From Streptomyces sp. NBC_00249 (GTDB taxonomy: Bacteria > Actinomycetota > Actinomycetes > Streptomycetales > Streptomycetaceae): a DNA stretch of 64,000 bases. Below the pieces are notes generated by a model, which made no database searches, was not told the origin of the DNA, and worked only from the letters and a program-made list of their open reading frames with translations. Where the stretch lies: assembly GCF_026342355.1 (NCBI RefSeq), contig NZ_JAPEMV010000002.1, positions 1,116,001 to 1,180,000 of the forward strand, given 5' to 3'. Of this stretch, positions 1-8,279 are shown piece after piece. The stretch's first letter is position 1. The number at the start of each line of letters is the position of its first letter. The translations under genes were made by a program, and so were the position numbers.

Positions 1-2
1 CC

Positions 3-1619
3 GCGTTCGACCCGGTGCGGATCGACGTCTTCCTCGCCGGCATGCTCCCGGCCACCCACCTGTGGGGCGGCCGCCCACGGCTCTACGTGGCCTCGCTCGC
101 ACTGATCCTGGCCGGCACCTTCCTCTTCAGCAGCGGCATCAGGAGGAAGGTCCGCCTCGTGTGGGCGGCCGCGACGGTGCTCGTCGTCGCCTCGTTCCAG
201 TTCCCGCCCACGCAGTACGTCTGGCACGGGCTGGCCGTGCCGAACGGCAACCCGTACCGCGAGGCCTTCGTCTTCAGCGGGATGCTGGTGATCCTCGCCT
301 GGCTGGCGCTGTCCACCCGGCCGCGCCCGCTCCACCTGGCCCTGGTCACGGCACTCCTGGTCGCAGCCGCCTTCGTGCTCCGGCACACCGACGACTTCGG
401 CGGCTGGACCTGGCCCGCGGTGCTCGTCGGGGGCGGTCTCTCGCTGCTCTCGCTGCTCCTGCTGCGCCTCGGCGAGAAGCGCCGGGCGCTCATCCCGGTG
501 GCGGCCGTCCTGATGGTCGGCGTGGTCTTCGCGGAGTCCACCGTCGCCGCGGCCAACGCCGACGCGCGGCGGGCCCGGGAGCGCTGGGCGAAGCCGGCGG
601 CGACCTCCGGCCAGTCGATCACCCGGCACTTCGAGGCCGTCCGAGGGGTGGACGGCTGGCCCGCCTACCGGACGGACTCGGGCGCGCCGCAGACCTCGTA
701 CAACGACGCCCTCGCCCTCCAGGCCGAGGGCCCGCAGTACTACAGCAGCTACCTGCCGGAGGTCACGTACCGGGCGCTGGAACCCCTGGGCTACGGCTAC
801 AAGAACGACGGCCGGACCTTCTTCGGCGCCGACAACCCGGTGCTCGACGCGATCTTCTCGATCGGCGCGCGGGTCCGCCCGGGCGCGACGCCGGGCAGCT
901 GGACGGGCTCGAAGTTCCCCGCGCCGCCCCTGGTGACGGTCCGCCCCGCGGCCCCGTACGCCTCCCCCAACCCGGCGGACAGCGTGTACGCCCGCCAGGA
1001 GACGGTCCTCGGCGCCACGGTCTACGAGGTCCCCGAGGTCACCCGGGCGGGCACCCCCACCGCTCAGACGTACGCCGCGCAGTGCACCCCCGGCGCGCAG
1101 GCCTACTGGTACTCCCCCGAGCTCTACGGCACCCTGCGTGCCGGCGCCACCCTGCTCCCCCTGGAGGACCGCATGAGCGGCGTCCTCCCGCTGGGCCCGG
1201 TCCCGGCGTCGGGCCGCGTCGAGGTCACCGTCGACACCCGGACCGAGGGCGCCACCGCAGGCGCCCACCCCGTCGGCTGCCTGGACCGCCCGGCGCTGGA
1301 CGCGGCGGTCGCCCACCTCACCGCCACCGGCGCCACGTCCGTCAGGGCGGGCGGCCACACGATCGAGGCCACCCTCCCGAAGGGCACCACCGGCACCGCC
1401 GTCCTCGCGACGACGAACATCCCGGGCTGGCAGTGCTCCACCCCGCCGACGGACTTCCACGGCCTGGTCGCGCTCCCGCTGGCCCCGGGGACGGAGCGGG
1501 TCTCCTGCACCTTCACGCCCAAGGGCCTCGCCCCCGGGCTCGCGGCCGCCGCCCTGGCCCTGCTCACCCTGGCCTCGGTGACCACGGCGACCGCCGTACG
1601 CCGGCGGCGCCGGGGCTAG
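3..1619 (+). CDS. YfhO-family membrane protein, 3' part (5' end outside window)
   Basis: The reading frame is open from the first bases, so only the C-terminal ~539 residues are present and the true start lies upstream. The first ~175 residues form about five hydrophobic segments. They include the stretch PNGNPYREAFVFSG, which resembles the conserved NGLPYR-type motif of YfhO proteins. A long non-membrane domain of mostly beta character follows. A final hydrophobic helix near the end is followed by a run of arginines (VRRRRRG), a typical inside anchor. YfhO proteins are large polytopic proteins linked in Gram-positive bacteria to glycosylation of cell-envelope polymers; a role here is inferred only from that resemblance. 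It ends tail-to-tail with the next gene, sharing four bases. Confidence 0.7.
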   Translation, partial: AFDPVRIDVFLAGMLPATHLWGGRPRLYVASLALILAGTFLFSSGIRRKVRLVWAAATVLVVASFQFPPTQYVWHGLAVPNGNPYREAFVFSGMLVILAWLALSTRPRPLHLALVTALLVAAAFVLRHTDDFGGWTWPAVLVGGGLSLLSLLLLRLGEKRRALIPVAAVLMVGVVFAESTVAAANADARRARERWAKPAATSGQSITRHFEAVRGVDGWPAYRTDSGAPQTSYNDALALQAEGPQYYSSYLPEVTYRALEPLGYGYKNDGRTFFGADNPVLDAIFSIGARVRPGATPGSWTGSKFPAPPLVTVRPAAPYASPNPADSVYARQETVLGATVYEVPEVTRAGTPTAQTYAAQCTPGAQAYWYSPELYGTLRAGATLLPLEDRMSGVLPLGPVPASGRVEVTVDTRTEGATAGAHPVGCLDRPALDAAVAHLTATGATSVRAGGHTIEATLPKGTTGTAVLATTNIPGWQCSTPPTDFHGLVALPLAPGTERVSCTFTPKGLAPGLAAAALALLTLASVTTATAVRRRRRG

Positions 1620-2728
1620 GCCTTGCCCGCCCGCTCCTCCAGCCGGCGCATCCGGGCACGGGCCGACTCCAGCTGGGCCCCGTCGGCGGCGGGCAGCGCG
1701 GACCAGAGCGCGATCAGGTCGCGTCCCGTCCGTATCCCCTCGGCCGGGTCGGCGATCTTGAGCCAGGCCGCCGCCGCGTTGAGCACGCTCTGCAGGGCCT
1801 GCGGATCGTTGCGGCCGCTGCGGATGCGGGCGATCTCAAGGGATCCCTGGAAGGCCCGGCGGGTGTCTCCGGCGACGAAGGCGACGTAGGCACTGAGCTC
1901 GCGCAACTGCAACACCTCGGGCGACTCCGCGCCGAGGCGTTCGGCCGCCGCGCTCACGCTCTGCTGCGCGAGGGTGGCGGCCCACTCGATGCGCCCGAGC
2001 TGGAGCGCCTCCTGGATCCGCGCCCCGGGACCGGCGACCAGGTCGTCGACGGGGTGCGCCGGCGCGGGGGCCGGGGGCGGGGGCGGGGATACGGGTGCGG
2101 GCGGGGGCGCGGGAAGCGGTGCGGGCTGCGGGGCGGGCGCGGCTTGAGCCACCGGCACCGGGGCCGGGGCGGGCGCCGGGACGGGCACGGGCGCCGGGGC
2201 GGGCGCAGGCACGGGAACCGGCGCGGGCGTGGCTGCCGGTACAGGGGTCGCAGCCGGAACCGGAACCGGAACGGGCGTCGGCTCCGGTGGTGCCGGCGCC
2301 TGCTTCTCCAGACGGATCGGCTCCTCCACCTCCGCCACGGGCTCCGCCACCGCCATCGCCACCGGCACCTCCACGGCCGGCGTCCCGACCGGCGGCCGCA
2401 CGACGGCCACCGGCGCGACGCCGGGAAGCAGCTCCGGCTGGGCGGTGAAGTGGCTGGAGCCGTCCTCCAGCACCTGGATCCGTACGACGAAGGCGATGCG
2501 CTCGTCCGTCACGGTCGCGAGGACCGGCGCACCGGTGGACAGCACCTGGCGGTGGAGGTAGTCGAGGACGGCGTCCTGCGGCTCTTCCCCGACGCCCGCG
2601 ACGACGGGCCTGCCCGCCACCTCCGCGTACCCGGCCCCGGTGATCCGTACGTCGACGGCCACGGGAGCCACGTAGCCGGGAGACGGGGCCGGCTCCGGCT
2701 TCCGGCCTCGGCGACTGAATAGGGACAT
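1616..2728 (-). CDS. Proline-rich protein with TPR-like C-terminal domain, unknown function
   Basis: The product has 370 residues in three parts. A small globular region covers about 1-110. A low-complexity linker of alternating Pro, Ala, Val and Glu covers about 110-230. A helical C-terminal region (about 235-370) has a pattern resembling tetratricopeptide-type helical pairs. No signal peptide or membrane segment is visible, so it is probably cytoplasmic. It is last in a three-gene minus-strand unit, starting 17 bases after the stop of the lipoprotein gene, which ties it to the neighbouring secretion-like cluster. A scaffold or docking role would fit, but this is inference from architecture. 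I do not recognise the family. Confidence 0.75.
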   Translation of the reverse strand: MSLFSRRGRKPEPAPSPGYVAPVAVDVRITGAGYAEVAGRPVVAGVGEEPQDAVLDYLHRQVLSTGAPVLATVTDERIAFVVRIQVLEDGSSHFTAQPELLPGVAPVAVVRPPVGTPAVEVPVAMAVAEPVAEVEEPIRLEKQAPAPPEPTPVPVPVPAATPVPAATPAPVPVPAPAPAPVPVPAPAPAPVPVAQAAPAPQPAPLPAPPPAPVSPPPPPAPAPAHPVDDLVAGPGARIQEALQLGRIEWAATLAQQSVSAAAERLGAESPEVLQLRELSAYVAFVAGDTRRAFQGSLEIARIRSGRNDPQALQSVLNAAAAWLKIADPAEGIRTGRDLIALWSALPAADGAQLESARARMRRLEERAGKA

Positions 2729-2745
2729 GGGTTCCTCGGCTCTGC

Positions 2746-3450
2746 TCAGCGTGCGGTGGTGGAGGGGGAAGGGGAGGGGGAGGAAGCGGCGGGGGACGAG
2801 GAACTGCTCGGCACCGCGCTCGGCGGGGTCGCGGCCGGGGTGACCGTGATGCCCGCGACCTTCCAGCCGGCCGGGCCGGCGAGGGTCAGTTTCACCACGG
2901 CGGTCAGCCGTGGCCCGGGGCCCGTCCAGCCGTCACGGCCGTGGGCCTTGCCGTCGACGTAGAAGGTACGGAAGGAGGCGCCGGCTGTGCCGCCCGGGCC
3001 CTGGTCGTCGTCGTCCTCGGTGATCGCCAAGGTCATCCACGCCTTGTGCTCCGCCCACGTCGCCCACTCCGAGCCGCTGCCCGCGCCGGGGCGGTAGTCG
3101 CGCTCGGCCTTCGCCTGTTCCTCGGTGAGGTAGGGGAGCGCCCGGAGGTTCGCGTCCTGCGGCCCGTTGTCGTACGCCGTGTCGTAGCCGTAGGCCGTCG
3201 CCAGCCAGGCCCGGGCGACCGCGTTCGGGTCGGAGGGGTCCGGCGCCGGGACGGGCTGCACCTTCGCCTGCGCGTCGAGCGGCTTGCCCGGCGGAACCGG
3301 GGCCTTGGTCTCGAAGGACGGGAGCGCGGACGGGGCCGCCGGGTCGACGGCCTTGTCGTCCCGCAGGTCGCGCAGACCGCATCCCGTCAGGAGCGCGACG
3401 CCCGTCACCGCCGCGAGTACCGCGCCGAGTGCTCTGCGCACGCCGGTCAC
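2746..3450 (-). CDS. Putative lipoprotein of the T4SS-like cluster
   Basis: The 234-residue product begins with a short basic segment, a hydrophobic stretch and a lipobox (LLTGC), so it should be a lipid-anchored exported protein. The mature part holds the segment ARAWLATAYGYDTAYDN and a compact alpha/beta domain, then a Ser/Pro tail (PSPSPST). The frame is open far upstream, but that part is a shadow of the peptidase gene in another frame. I place the start at GTG 3450, preceded by GAGAGGGAAGG; a second GTG nine bases downstream is possible. It lies 23 bases after the transglycosylase/peptidase stop, so the two are probably co-transcribed. It may be an envelope component analogous to VirB7-type lipoproteins, which is speculative. 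Confidence 0.75.
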   Translation of the reverse strand: MTGVRRALGAVLAAVTGVALLTGCGLRDLRDDKAVDPAAPSALPSFETKAPVPPGKPLDAQAKVQPVPAPDPSDPNAVARAWLATAYGYDTAYDNGPQDANLRALPYLTEEQAKAERDYRPGAGSGSEWATWAEHKAWMTLAITEDDDDQGPGGTAGASFRTFYVDGKAHGRDGWTGPGPRLTAVVKLTLAGPAGWKVAGITVTPAATPPSAVPSSSSSPAASSPSPSPSTTAR

Positions 3451-3473
3451 CCCTTCCCTCTCCTGCCGCCCGC

Positions 3474-4508
3474 TCATTTGCCGATCCAGGGGGCGGGGTT
3501 CACGTATTCGCCGTTCTGCTGGACCTCGAAGTGGAGGTGGGCGCCCGTGGAGTAGCCCGTCGAGCCGACGAGGCCGACCACGGTCCCGACGCCGACCTGC
3601 TGTCCGACGCCCACGTTCAGTGCGGACATGTGGTTGTAGGTCGTCGAGATCTGCGCGCCGCCGATGGTGCCGTGCGAGATGATGACGCGGTTTCCGTAGG
3701 CGGGGTTCCAGCCCGCGAAGGTGACGGTGCCCTCCTTGGCCGCCAGCACCGGATTGCCTTCGCCGATGCCGAAGTCCATGCCGGTGTGCAGCTTGTGGAC
3801 GCCCGTCACCGGGTGGACGCGCATGCCGTAGGGCGAGGTCACCGGCGCGTTGCTGCGCAGGGGCATGGCCATCTGCTGGCCGGCGGGGATGGTGCCACCG
3901 CCGGGGTCGGTCGCGATCGCCGTGTACTTGGCCATGGCGTTCTTGATGGCGACGACGTAGCCCTGGGTCTCCCGGTACGGGGGTATGCCGCCGTACTTCT
4001 CGATGGCGCCCGGTCCCGCGTTGTAGGCGGCGAGGGCGAGGTCGAGGGTGGGGCCGCTGGCTATGCCGCGCTGCTTGTAGCGCTCGACGTCGCGGGCCAG
4101 GGCGCAGTCGTAGCGGCCCTGGGCCATGATGGCGTCGCCGGGGTCGAAGGGGTCTATTCGTCCGTTGCCGTCGTCGTCCTTGCCCCAGCCGACCCAGGTG
4201 CCGGGCATGAACTGGGACAGGCCCTGCGCGCCGACGGGCGAGGTCCTGCCGTTGATCCAGCCGGACTCGGCCTCGATCTGCGCGGCGATCACGGGTGGGG
4301 TGATGGTCGGGCACATGGAACCCGCCTTCAGCACCCAGGCCACGTACTCCGGTGGGACGTTCTTCGGGTTCAACGCCCCGCCCACGGCAGCCGATCCACC
4401 ATCGGCTTCGCCACCACTGACACCCACGAAAAGGACGAAAGGCATCATGACGGCCGCAACTACGGCGCCACCCACCCACATGACCGCGCCGCCAGCCTCT
4501 TCAGACAT
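3474..4508 (-). CDS. Bifunctional lytic transglycosylase / M23 endopeptidase, VirB1-like
   Basis: The protein has 344 residues. One N-terminal membrane segment (AVMWVGGAVVAAVMMPFVLF) is followed by an SLT-type lysozyme-like domain with the catalytic-Glu region IEAESGWING and the typical GLSQFMPGTW and NAGPGA motifs. A C-terminal M23 (LytM) domain follows, with metal-binding motifs HTGMD and HLHFEV intact. Such two-domain peptidoglycan hydrolases open the wall for conjugation or secretion machines in Gram-positive bacteria. I chose ATG 4508 because GGGGGAG lies just upstream; a TTG at 4532 in the same frame lacks a ribosome site. It is the first gene of the minus-strand unit, divergent from the plus-strand T4SS genes across a 174-base gap. 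Confidence 0.9.
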   Translation of the reverse strand: MSEEAGGAVMWVGGAVVAAVMMPFVLFVGVSGGEADGGSAAVGGALNPKNVPPEYVAWVLKAGSMCPTITPPVIAAQIEAESGWINGRTSPVGAQGLSQFMPGTWVGWGKDDDGNGRIDPFDPGDAIMAQGRYDCALARDVERYKQRGIASGPTLDLALAAYNAGPGAIEKYGGIPPYRETQGYVVAIKNAMAKYTAIATDPGGGTIPAGQQMAMPLRSNAPVTSPYGMRVHPVTGVHKLHTGMDFGIGEGNPVLAAKEGTVTFAGWNPAYGNRVIISHGTIGGAQISTTYNHMSALNVGVGQQVGVGTVVGLVGSTGYSTGAHLHFEVQQNGEYVNPAPWIGK

Positions 4509-4682
4509 CACTCCCCCGTCGACATGTTCCAATGCCGTTTACCGATGCGAGTCTCCTGGGGAGCCGCCCGGTAGAGGGTCACGAGACTGTCACAAACAAT
4601 CCCCAGAGATTCGCACTAAGTTGTCGATGCAGGACGCTACGCGAGTTGGCGGGCGGGCGTCGACACGGGGGGAGTTGAAGCC

Positions 4683-5234
4683 ATGAATCAGAAAACACCA
4701 GGTGGTCCGGAGATCTGGATCCGCGGTCCGGTCGGAGCGGCGGCCGCACCGGCCGACATCTCCACCGCATCTCCACAACCCTTTGCGGACAACGGAATTA
4801 CGGCCTCCGCACCCCCTCAGGAGCCCTCGTCCTTCAGCTGGATGAGCGCCCACGGCGGCGCCGGCGCGACCACGCTGGCCACGGTGTTCGGCGGGTACGA
4901 CGCCGGATCCCGGTGGCCCGATCCGGCCACGGGAGGGCCCGGACGGATCCTGCTGGTGGCCCGCACGCACGCTTCAGGACTCCAGGCCGTGTCACACGTA
5001 CTGGATATGATCCGACGGGATGAACAGCCGCCAGGAACAGTCCTCCAGGCCGTGGTTCTCGTCGCTGATGCCCCTGGCCGCCTGCCACCGGAACTGGCCA
5101 AGCGCATCAAGGTGATCGGCTCGGTCGTCGAGATCCACCGGGTCCCGTGGGTGCCGGCCTGGCGCATGGGCGACCTGTCCGGATCCGCGCCCCGGGAGAC
5201 GTCGGGGCTGTCCAAATTGCTCAACAGTCGATGA
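4683..5234 (+). CDS. P-loop NTPase-like protein (DUF6668-type) heading the T4SS-like unit
   Basis: The 183-residue product has a disordered N-terminus of about 50 residues, then a beta-strand/loop motif HGGAGATTLA that looks like a deviant ParA/MinD Walker A. The signature lysine (GKT) is replaced by alanine (GAT). A hydrophobic strand ILLVARTH and a second strand VVLVADAPGRLPPELAKRI follow. The set-up recalls ParA-like regulatory domains, but the lysine change suggests weak or absent ATP hydrolysis. The start is preceded by GGGGGGAG. I recall related proteins annotated DUF6668 beside actinobacterial conjugation-like genes, which I could not check. It is the first gene of the plus-strand unit; function unknown. 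Confidence 0.75.
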   Translation: MNQKTPGGPEIWIRGPVGAAAAPADISTASPQPFADNGITASAPPQEPSSFSWMSAHGGAGATTLATVFGGYDAGSRWPDPATGGPGRILLVARTHASGLQAVSHVLDMIRRDEQPPGTVLQAVVLVADAPGRLPPELAKRIKVIGSVVEIHRVPWVPAWRMGDLSGSAPRETSGLSKLLNSR

Positions 5235-5257
5235 CGGCCACCGAGAGGGGAAACGCA

Positions 5258-5500
5258 ATGGAGTGGATGCTGGCGGTCGGCGGGAATGTCACCGCCCCCC
5301 TCAACGACGTGCTCAGCTGGATGGCCTGGCTCGTGTCGGCGGCCGGGGTGATGGGCGTACTGATCGTCGGCTCCCGCATGGCGATCGCACTGCGCGCGGG
5401 CAACGGTGACGAACACCTCGCCCAACTGGCGACGGTCCTGGGCGCATGCATCCTCGGCGCCACGGCAGGACCCGTCGTCGGTTTTCTGCTCTCCGGCTGA
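5258..5500 (+). CDS. Small two-helix membrane protein, VirB2/TrbC pilin-like (copy 1)
   Basis: The product has 80 residues. Two hydrophobic segments are separated by a short polar loop (RAGNGDEHLAQ), and there is no further domain. This size and two-helix hairpin layout match VirB2/TrbC-type pilins and similar channel subunits of type IV secretion systems, though sequence identity is not decisive. The chosen ATG has GAGAGGGG seven bases upstream; an upstream in-frame ATG at 5231 has no such site. A paralog follows 163 bases downstream with the same hairpin and the shared pattern GVLI.G..MAI..R.G.G.EH...L. The duplication suggests two subunits of the same structure. Confidence 0.7.
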   Translation: MEWMLAVGGNVTAPLNDVLSWMAWLVSAAGVMGVLIVGSRMAIALRAGNGDEHLAQLATVLGACILGATAGPVVGFLLSG

Positions 5501-5663
5501 AGCCGTATCGCCGACGGAATTTGTCCCGGACCGGTCACGAGCTGGACTCAACTGATCGCTTCGCGGGCCATCCCTGCCATGATGCCGTCGGCAATTGAAT
5601 CTCAATACCGTTGACGCTTTGACCATTTGGGTCGGCGTCGCACATTACCCAGGGGGATTTGTC

Positions 5664-5951
5664 ATGTTCAGCAAGGTCCGTGATGCCGCCGTCATTCTCG
5701 CGGCCGACGTCCCGAAGCCCGGAATGAACGCCCCGCCGGAGCTCACCACCAAGGTGAACAACGTCCTCGGCATCGTCGCCTGGGCCGGCACCGCGGCCGG
5801 CGTGGCGGGCGTCCTGATCACCGGCGCCATGATGGCGATATCGATGCGCCGCGGCGAGGGCTCCGAGCACATGGGACGCCTCGGCATGGTCCTGGGCGGC
5901 TGCGTCCTGGTCGCCACGGCCGGCCCGCTCGTCTCGTTCGTCTTCAACTGA
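5664..5951 (+). CDS. Small two-helix membrane protein, VirB2/TrbC pilin-like (copy 2)
   Basis: The product has 95 residues and is a paralog of the 80-residue protein upstream. A longer N-terminus (MFSKVRDAAVILAADVPKPG) precedes two membrane helices joined by the loop RRGEGSEHMGRLG. The ribosome site AGGGGGA lies six bases before the ATG. As with copy 1, the size and topology fit a pilin or channel-forming subunit of a type IV secretion apparatus. It sits immediately before the bitopic and VirB6-like genes. The N-terminal extension could be a leader that is removed, but no clear signal-peptidase site is visible. Confidence 0.7.
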   Translation: MFSKVRDAAVILAADVPKPGMNAPPELTTKVNNVLGIVAWAGTAAGVAGVLITGAMMAISMRRGEGSEHMGRLGMVLGGCVLVATAGPLVSFVFN

Positions 5952-5968
5952 TCCGGGGAGGCTGACCG

Positions 5969-6766
5969 ATGAGGACTTCGGGAGGATCCCGTGGCAGTAG
6001 CGGCGAGTGGCAGAAGCCGTTCTGGCAACAGCGCGGCTGGTTGATCTCGGCCGCGTTCCTGCTGTCGATGTTCCTGATCGGCGGCTTCGTCCTGCTGACC
6101 GGGGAGGACTCCAGCAGCAACACCGGGCAGCCCCAGCCGTCCACGCCGAAGGCGAGCGGCAGCTCGTCCGCAACCCCGTCGGCGGCGCCGTCGGGCTCGA
6201 CGGAGAGCCGCCCGGCGGGGTGCAGCACGAACGACGCGGACCAGAACGTCCCGAACCAGAGCCCCGCGGACGTGCAGTGGAAGACGTACCAGACGGACCT
6301 GCTGCCCGCCTCCCCGAGTGCCGGCCCGCTGAAGGTCGACGGCCCCGTCTGGTCCTGCTTCGCCCACACCCCGCTCGGCTCGGTGATGGCGTTGCACGCC
6401 ATCGGCCCGAAGCTGGGCGGCTCCGACTGGAAGACGGTCACCGAGAAGCAGCTGGCCAAGGGTCCCGGCAAGGACCAGTTCGTCGCCAAGCGCTCGAAGG
6501 TGGCCGACAAGAACAAGACGGGGGCGCCTGGCAGCAACGCCAGCTACCTCGGCTTCAAGATCCTCACCTACTCGAAGGACCAGGTCACCACCATGCTCCT
6601 GCTCCGCTCGGCGGACGGATCGTACGGCGCCGTGACGGAGTCCGTCGTCTGGGAGGACGGCGACTGGAAGCTGCGCCCGACGCTGACCGGATCGGTCACG
6701 GAGAGCATGACGGCGGTCGGCGGTCCGGAAGGGTTCGTCCTCTGGGGGGGTAGCAGTGGCTCTTAA
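5969..6766 (+). CDS. Bitopic membrane protein with extracytoplasmic domain, T4SS component candidate
   Basis: The protein has 265 residues. A short cytoplasmic N-terminus (WQKPFWQQRGW) precedes one membrane helix at about residues 24-46, a Ser/Thr/Pro/Gly linker (about 47-85), and a folded exported domain of about 180 residues containing two cysteines that could pair. This layout is that of VirB8/TcpC-like proteins, which form the periplasmic or wall-facing platform of type IV systems, but I see no sequence motif that proves it. Its 3' end overlaps the VirB6-like gene by 11 bases, which implies tight translational coupling. Confidence 0.75.
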   Translation: MRTSGGSRGSSGEWQKPFWQQRGWLISAAFLLSMFLIGGFVLLTGEDSSSNTGQPQPSTPKASGSSSATPSAAPSGSTESRPAGCSTNDADQNVPNQSPADVQWKTYQTDLLPASPSAGPLKVDGPVWSCFAHTPLGSVMALHAIGPKLGGSDWKTVTEKQLAKGPGKDQFVAKRSKVADKNKTGAPGSNASYLGFKILTYSKDQVTTMLLLRSADGSYGAVTESVVWEDGDWKLRPTLTGSVTESMTAVGGPEGFVLWGGSSGS

Positions 6767-7958
6767 CTTCCCCGACCCTGGCGGCATCATCAGCGGCATC
6801 GGCGAATGCATCGGTGACCCCGCCGACTGCCTCAAGGACGGCGTCAAAGGGGTGGGCGGCGCCATCGCCAACGGCGCCGTCGGCGCCTTCGCCCAGGCGA
6901 TCGGTCACGCGGTCAGCGAGATCCTCAAGAGCCTCAACGGCGTCTGGCTGAAGGTCGGCGACGGCGCCACGCTCAACCCCCAGAAGGGCACCGGACTCGC
7001 GGCCATCATGAGCGAGACGAGCTGGATCGTCGGCTACGTAGCCGTCGCGTCCGTCCTCTTCGCCGCGTTCCGGATGGCCTACGAACGCAAGGGCCAGTCC
7101 ATGCAGCAGGCGTTCATGGGGATGTGGAAGGTCATCCTCGTCAGCGCCATGGCGCCGGTGATCGCGCAGGCCCTCTACGCGGCCTCCGACGCCTACGCCC
7201 AGGAGGTCTACGGCAAGGCCAACCTCGGGAAGACCGCTGAGCAGCTGGTCGGCTTCGAAATGATCAAGAGCCCAGGCATGATGATCATCTTCGGCATCCT
7301 GGTCATGTTGTCCAGCTTCATCCAGATCATCCTGATGTACATCAGGCTCGGCGTACTGATCATGCTGATCGGCACCCTCCCCATCGCGGCGGCGTCCTCG
7401 ATGACCGGCTGGGGCGACGGCTGGTGGAAGAAGCACATCGGCTGGACCACGGCGTGGCTCCTCTACAAACCGGCCGCCGCGCTCATCATCTATTCGGCGA
7501 CGTCCATGACGCAGGACAAGCAGAGCCTGGACAGCGTGATCGCCGGTATGGGGATGCTGATCCTCTCCGTCTTCGCCCTGCCCGCGCTGCTCAAGCTCGT
7601 CGTCCCCGCGACGGCCGCGCTCGGCAGCTCGTCCGGCGGAACCATCGCGATGAACTTCGCGAGCAGCGTCGCCTCCGGCGCCATGGACATCGCCAGCGGG
7701 GCCGCTGGCGGCGGTGGCGGTGGAGGCGGTGGAGGTGGCGGCGGCGGCGGTGGCGGCGGTGCCCCCCAGGGCTCCCCGTCCGCCGGCGCCGGTTCCTCGG
7801 CGGCGAGCGGCGCCGGCGGCGGCGCAGCCGCGGCAGCGGGCCCTGCGGGCGTCGCGGTCCAGGCCGCGGTAGTAGTCGCCAAGGCGGGCATGGACGCGGC
7901 GAAGGAAGTCGTGGGCTCGCTGGACGACAACGACGGTATGAAGGGCCACAACCAGTAG
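6756..7958 (+). CDS. Polytopic VirB6/TrbL-like channel protein with polyglycine C-terminal region
   Basis: The 400-residue protein starts at GTG with a run of seven G just upstream, inside the end of the previous gene. An amphipathic N-terminus (about 1-85) is followed by five or so hydrophobic segments between about 90 and 290. These include VILVSAMAPVIAQALYAA and a segment ending MLIGTLPIAAASSMTGWGDG. The latter resembles the conserved region of TrbL/VirB6 inner-membrane channel proteins. The C-terminus (about 300-400) has 18 consecutive glycines (bases 7707-7760), then Ala/Gly/Pro-rich sequence and a final amphipathic stretch. The gene is central in the cluster and directly precedes the first small-protein/zeta pair. 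Confidence 0.8.
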   Translation: MALNFPDPGGIISGIGECIGDPADCLKDGVKGVGGAIANGAVGAFAQAIGHAVSEILKSLNGVWLKVGDGATLNPQKGTGLAAIMSETSWIVGYVAVASVLFAAFRMAYERKGQSMQQAFMGMWKVILVSAMAPVIAQALYAASDAYAQEVYGKANLGKTAEQLVGFEMIKSPGMMIIFGILVMLSSFIQIILMYIRLGVLIMLIGTLPIAAASSMTGWGDGWWKKHIGWTTAWLLYKPAAALIIYSATSMTQDKQSLDSVIAGMGMLILSVFALPALLKLVVPATAALGSSSGGTIAMNFASSVASGAMDIASGAAGGGGGGGGGGGGGGGGGGAPQGSPSAGAGSSAASGAGGGAAAAAGPAGVAVQAAVVVAKAGMDAAKEVVGSLDDNDGMKGHNQ

Positions 7959-8036
7959 CCGTAGGAGCGGGGACGCGCGGCAGCGGCCACGCGTCCCCGC
8001 TTCCGGCGTACTGACGCCCGCACGAAAGGAACACCG

Positions 8037-8279
8037 ATGACGGACAAGCCTTCCCTCCGCGCCTACTTGAAGCGCTACGCGCAAGGCGGCATCCCCCGCG
8101 AGGAAATGATCGCCACCGTCGCCGCGTGGGACTTCGAGGACGAGATCCGGGACGAACTCGTCATCGAACCCATCCGCCAGGACAACACGTTCGAGATCGT
8201 CTACACCGCAGTGGTGCTCGACCAGATCACGCGCGCGGACCTCCAGGACATCGAACGGCAGATGGACGCCCATGGCTGA
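8037..8279 (+). CDS. Small protein paired with zeta-like kinase 1 (candidate antitoxin, immunity protein or chaperone)
   Basis: The product has 80 residues and is acidic overall, with a basic N-terminal third (KPSLRAYLKRYAQGGIPREE). A near-identical N-terminus is found in the matching protein before the second kinase; the C-terminal halves differ. A clear site GAAAGGAA precedes the ATG. The last eight bases overlap the start of the kinase gene, so the two are translated together. Small partners of zeta-type kinases are usually antitoxins. In a secretion cluster the same position is also used for immunity proteins or export chaperones. I see no homology to epsilon antitoxin, so the role is inferred from arrangement. 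Confidence 0.75.
   Translation: MTDKPSLRAYLKRYAQGGIPREEMIATVAAWDFEDEIRDELVIEPIRQDNTFEIVYTAVVLDQITRADLQDIERQMDAHG

Noticed and set aside
62..2722. Plus-strand open frame of 886 codons overlapping the YfhO-like and proline-rich genes
   Set aside because: Arg/Pro/Gly-rich shadow; the two real genes in other frames have membrane segments or sensible composition.
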